A DNA stretch of 64,000 nucleotides from Stratiolaelaps scimitus (lineage: Eukaryota; Arthropoda; Arachnida; Mesostigmata; Laelapidae): NCBI GenBank assembly GCA_019614645.1, contig JABWDB010000004.1:18786001-18850000 (forward strand). The letters run 5' to 3'. Made by a program: the position numbers and the translations under genes. The notes under the pieces were generated by a model, which was not told the origin of the DNA, did no database searches, and worked only from the letters and a program-made list of their open reading frames with translations. Below are positions 60,507 through 64,000 of this stretch, piece after piece. The stretch's first letter is position 1. Each line of letters begins with the position of its first letter.

Positions 60507-63500
60507 GATGCTTGCTTGGCGTTTCGAGCTGCAACAACAGTCATGTGAAGATGAAGCACACATTCGAGATTGTTAGCCTGCCTGCGCTGCGACCAATCAT
60601 TATTAGAATATCACTAATATCTTGTCGACAACATACTATCCTTAGTTCTCTATGAAGGATCTGCTATACGCAAAGTACATAAACAAAAGTACTATACAAT
60701 ACAAACACACTTTTACTAAGGCGATTTACAACCACCCGAAAACAGAGCATCTGTACAGACGAATCTACGCCGTTTTCTCCTTCTAGACAAAGTGTTTGAT
60801 TTAGATCGATACAATTCGGCCGAGCACATGTTGTGGTCAGTTGTTCAACATTGGACGGAGCAGCTGGCGTTCGTGACTCAACAAGTGGACGATAACACAA
60901 TATGAACATGTGCGCTCGAATGCTCTATTTCGGCTAGACCAAAAGATGTCGAAATGCAGCTGTCTATCTTGCCGGGGACAACCTTGCTAGTCATATTCTG
61001 ATCTGGTTGTGATGTTAGAGAATTGGTTGCAAACCTAAATTTACCACTCTCTCTCTCTCTCCTATGTTGCACGTGTGGCTAAGAGAGGACATTTTTCATT
61101 TTTAGTCAGCACCCTCTTCTTTCTTGCTGCTGTCGGACAGAGCAGAGTCCACGAATCTGATCTTGACGCCGATCGCACATACACACGAATAGGGAGAACA
61201 ACATCGAAAAAGAGCTTTGCTAATAAACCTCCCAAACCTAAAAATATTTTCACCACAAAAGGTTGGCGCACGCACACACACACACATACACGCACGCTGA
61301 CAGCGTGCCCAGCTTTCAGGTTACTGTACTAGTTGACGCTATTGGAGAAACCGAACGGGTGAATTCCGTAAGGCAAAAGTTAGCTCAACAGCCGCTACCA
61401 GAATTCTAATTACACACAATAGCAAAACCTTCGAAATAAATAGCAACAACATGAACCCACACAATTACGAGATAGCGTCCAAAGCAAAGTGCCTCCTTCT
61501 GCTGCTGCTGCTATCCGCGTCCCGCACTTACCGTTCGGTCGTTTCACGGAGGGAATCTCGAGGCGAATGCGTGGTCCGGCGCCTCCTGTCACTTGTTATT
61601 TATCCACTGGCATCTGCGTGGCTTCACAGGCAGCGCCACGATGTTGTCGCCCTATGCGGCTGCTGCTGCTGCCGGCATCGCTGCCGTCGCGCGGAGAGGG
61701 TAATGACAAGTTACGACGAAGAACCGTCGTTGGCTCCTGCCTCTCATAGCATCACGTTCGCTGGCAGCAGCTATAGCGGCAGGCATAGGGGAGAAATGGA
61801 GATCGAGACAAGAGAGAGAGATCTTGGCTCCTTCGTTGTCACTCATAGACACAAAGCGACACAATCACACTCGCACACAGACACGGTCACAGAGACGCCC
61901 ACAAAAAAGCGTCACACTGAACACGGCCAAGCCGTCAATAATAATAATAACGTCAGCTACTGGAGATGCAGCGGCGATTGGCGATTGCCAGTTGGATTGG
62001 CGCGAAACGAAATGAAAGCGAATTGGCAGACAAGCAGACCATCTCCTCCCTTCTCGGTAGATTCGGTTTTCCTGGTCCGTGCTGTCGCCCCGTAGTGGGT
62101 CTGCGTGCTGCTGAGTAGTGATATGCCTGCGTGTTGTGGTGGTGGTGGTGGTGCTGCTGCTGTTGTTGTTGTTGCTTTCGTTGTCGTCGTTACTAGTTAT
62201 ACTGGTTGTGGTAACGGCTGTCAGGCCGAATCAAGTACGCAGCTGAGCCCGCGTAGTGTATGGGGGTATAGGGGTGGGATGGAGGCACCAGCCAACCGGG
62301 TGCCAACAGTGGGAACGTTCTTATACACGCTGGCAAGAATGATCAATTGGCTCGGAGACGAGACGAACAAAGTGAAACGCTAAAAGTAAAACATTGTGGT
62401 AGAGAGAGAGAGAGTTCTTTGGTGTGTTTCAAAGCTTTGTTTTTCCTTATGGCGTTTCGAAGCTACTACGATCAGGTCGTCAGCAAGCCGCTCCTCTGGA
62501 CAATCGCACGAGTACGATTGCGATGTATAGAGACATACCAAATTTGGAGCACCACGGTGATGTTATCGCGTATCGATAGTCAGTCATTATGTTGTGTACG
62601 GGACAAACCCACTATAGCTATACGAGACACCGGAGCTGAGAGATCAAGAAATCTACGTCAGCTAGAGCGGCCTGCTATTGTAATTGCGGCTAGACTAGTA
62701 AGTCTCACTTTGAGTTCACAAAGGGCGCGTATCATCGAGTGCGGCCGTTTCGGAAGCATCAGTGTGCCGCGCGCGCTTGCCTCGTAGATCCAATTTCCGG
62801 CCCTGTCTCGATTTCTCTTCCGGCCACCATTTCGAAATATAATCGATGACCGATTGCATGAACGTTTATGTTATCAACGACTAATGTGATCGGTGTGACC
62901 ATCCGCGCCTTTTACGAGATGCACCCGGTTGTTTAGCAAGTCACATGGGAAGATGAGAGTCCCAGGGAAGCTCAACAAAAGCAAGCAGCCTATTTCTGTT
63001 TGTTATCACTTATTTTCTTTTTTCTTTGCTTGAAAGAGGCAAACCGGACTTACTGTACGACTTAGTGAAACGCCAAATGGACTTAGTATACGTGTCGTAG
63101 AAAAGGTCGGAATCTTGGAGGAGGAAACGAGCACGTAGATAGTGGGCGATGACTCTGACAGTCAATCAGTGACAGATTGGAAGGTGAACATTTCGTTTTG
63201 CAAGTGAGCACACATTTTGAGAACAGGTGGTCAGAGGTATCTCAACTATTTTGCGTCAAGCAACACAGGTGCTGAATTAGAAAGCGTCGAATTTTGCTGT
63301 TGGAGGAAAGCCGAGCCCACCTCGCTTGCCATCATACTCTGATTGATCTTTCAGTGAGCGACTGAACTGGACAAGTTAGTTTCGGGCTGCATCCAGTTGT
63401 TTCACTACGTTCCACGAATACAGCCAGATGTACAGGGCAGCGTTTCTTCGAAGTGAGCTAGGTTGTTTTCAAATATAGAGTCTGTTTCCCCTATTGTCAC

Positions 63501-64000
63501 ATGAGTTCTAATAATCATGACATCTACATTTGTTATATCACGGTCGGGCCCTCTGTCTGCCTCGGCAACAGCATGGCGTCGTCAACAGCTCATGTTGAGG
63601 TATACTCTATAGGTAGATGACTCATTTGGAGCATGTATTATGTCGTTATGTAGCAACGCAAGGGGGTTATCCCTAAATAGGTTAACATAATGGCAATTAT
63701 GTAATATATACAGGTCACATTGTACATGGTAATTATAGTGAAATAACTGCGCCTACACGTATGGTATTTATGTACGTTTGCTGCTTTTAGTATTTGCGTT
63801 GAATACAGAGCCCAGTTTAAGAACATGCAGGCCATTGACATATCGCCTGTTTGCTATAACGAACAGCGCGAGTTGAGTCTCAGATTCTGTAATGTATCTA
63901 CTTCGTGCGCACGCTTGACGAAATCAGCAAGTCCGGAAAAAATTAAGAGTTGTGTAAATATGATGTGGGAAGCAGGTAAGATTATAAGGAGCTGCATAGA
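60507..64000. other. Repeat-rich region with no supported gene
   Basis: The left part should contain the metallothionein promoter and 5' leader. CT repeats occur at 61043-61061 and CA repeats at 61271-61290. CTG/CAG triplets occur at about 61497-61515 and 61656-61685, and a GTG/CTG/TTG compound repeat at about 62134-62178. The 214-codon frame at 61451-62095 is low-complexity. This could be the 5' leader of a gene beyond the window edge. 62800-64000 shows nothing recognisable. Confidence 0.4.
60911..60917 (+). promoter_or_regulatory. Candidate metal response element (TGCRCNC core)
   Basis: TGCGCTC fits the MTF-1 core TGCRCNC, about 400 bp upstream of the metallothionein start. Only one such core was noticed, and seven-base matches are common by chance. 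Confidence 0.25.

Noticed and set aside
61451..62095. 214-codon plus-strand frame
   Set aside because: Translated CTG/CGC repeats, His/Thr-rich dinucleotide repeats and Asn runs; no domain. More likely a repeat-rich leader or promoter.
1..64000. Bacterial-type features (CRISPR array, operons, Shine-Dalgarno sites, phage genes)
   Set aside because: All genes are intron-containing animal genes; no regularly spaced repeat array was seen.

Overview
This window is animal nuclear DNA. The genes are split by spliceosomal introns with GT/AG junctions, the AT-rich introns carry long (TA)n runs, and the gene set is metazoan (CNC-bZIP factor, SUMF1, JKAMP, UBR7, RMND5, ZFAND2). A BEL/Pao retrotransposon and a short cnc gene point to an arthropod. 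A chelicerate such as a mite is my best guess, but the sequence alone does not settle this. Exon models were built by hand: every junction was checked for splice dinucleotides, reading phase and remembered family alignments. All nine non-transposon gene models close as complete open frames.

Layout. 1-2111: GC-rich, GA/CT-rich flank. 2112-10290 (+): a short cap'n'collar (Nrf/cnc) gene of three coding exons. Its second intron holds a complete BEL/Pao element (2903-9071, antisense) with 441-bp LTRs that differ at one visible position and a 5-bp target duplication. 12981-18363 and 20399-25219 (+): two tandem, intact GH29 alpha-L-fucosidase genes with identical nine-exon structure, separated by a decayed LINE endonuclease fragment. 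27101-30463 (-): SUMF1, the formylglycine-generating enzyme. 32143-35209 (+): JKAMP, a multipass ER membrane protein. 37524-41288 (-): UBR7. 42495-46660 (+): RMND5, the RING subunit of the GID/CTLH ligase. 51163-54005 (-): ZFAND2 (AIRAP-like AN1 zinc finger protein). 54706-55960: a dead Tc1/mariner copy. 56435-56600: a long RNA-foldable hairpin. 60327-60506 (-): a 59-residue metallothionein. 60507-64000: repeat-rich sequence with no gene that I can support.

How the genes relate. SUMF1/JKAMP and UBR7/RMND5 are head-to-head pairs that may share promoters. JKAMP/UBR7 and RMND5/ZFAND2 are tail-to-tail. Several loci act in proteostasis or stress: cnc/Nrf (oxidative and proteasome stress), JKAMP (proteasome and ERAD factors at the ER), UBR7 and RMND5 (E3 ligases), ZFAND2 (arsenite-responsive proteasome adaptor) and metallothionein (metal buffering). 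SUMF1 and the fucosidases serve ER and lysosomal hydrolase biology. Whether this clustering means anything is inference.

Repeats found by eye include a tRNA-derived SINE family (two copies), (TA)n microsatellites, a near-perfect palindrome in RMND5 intron 4 and the 56-bp-arm hairpin.
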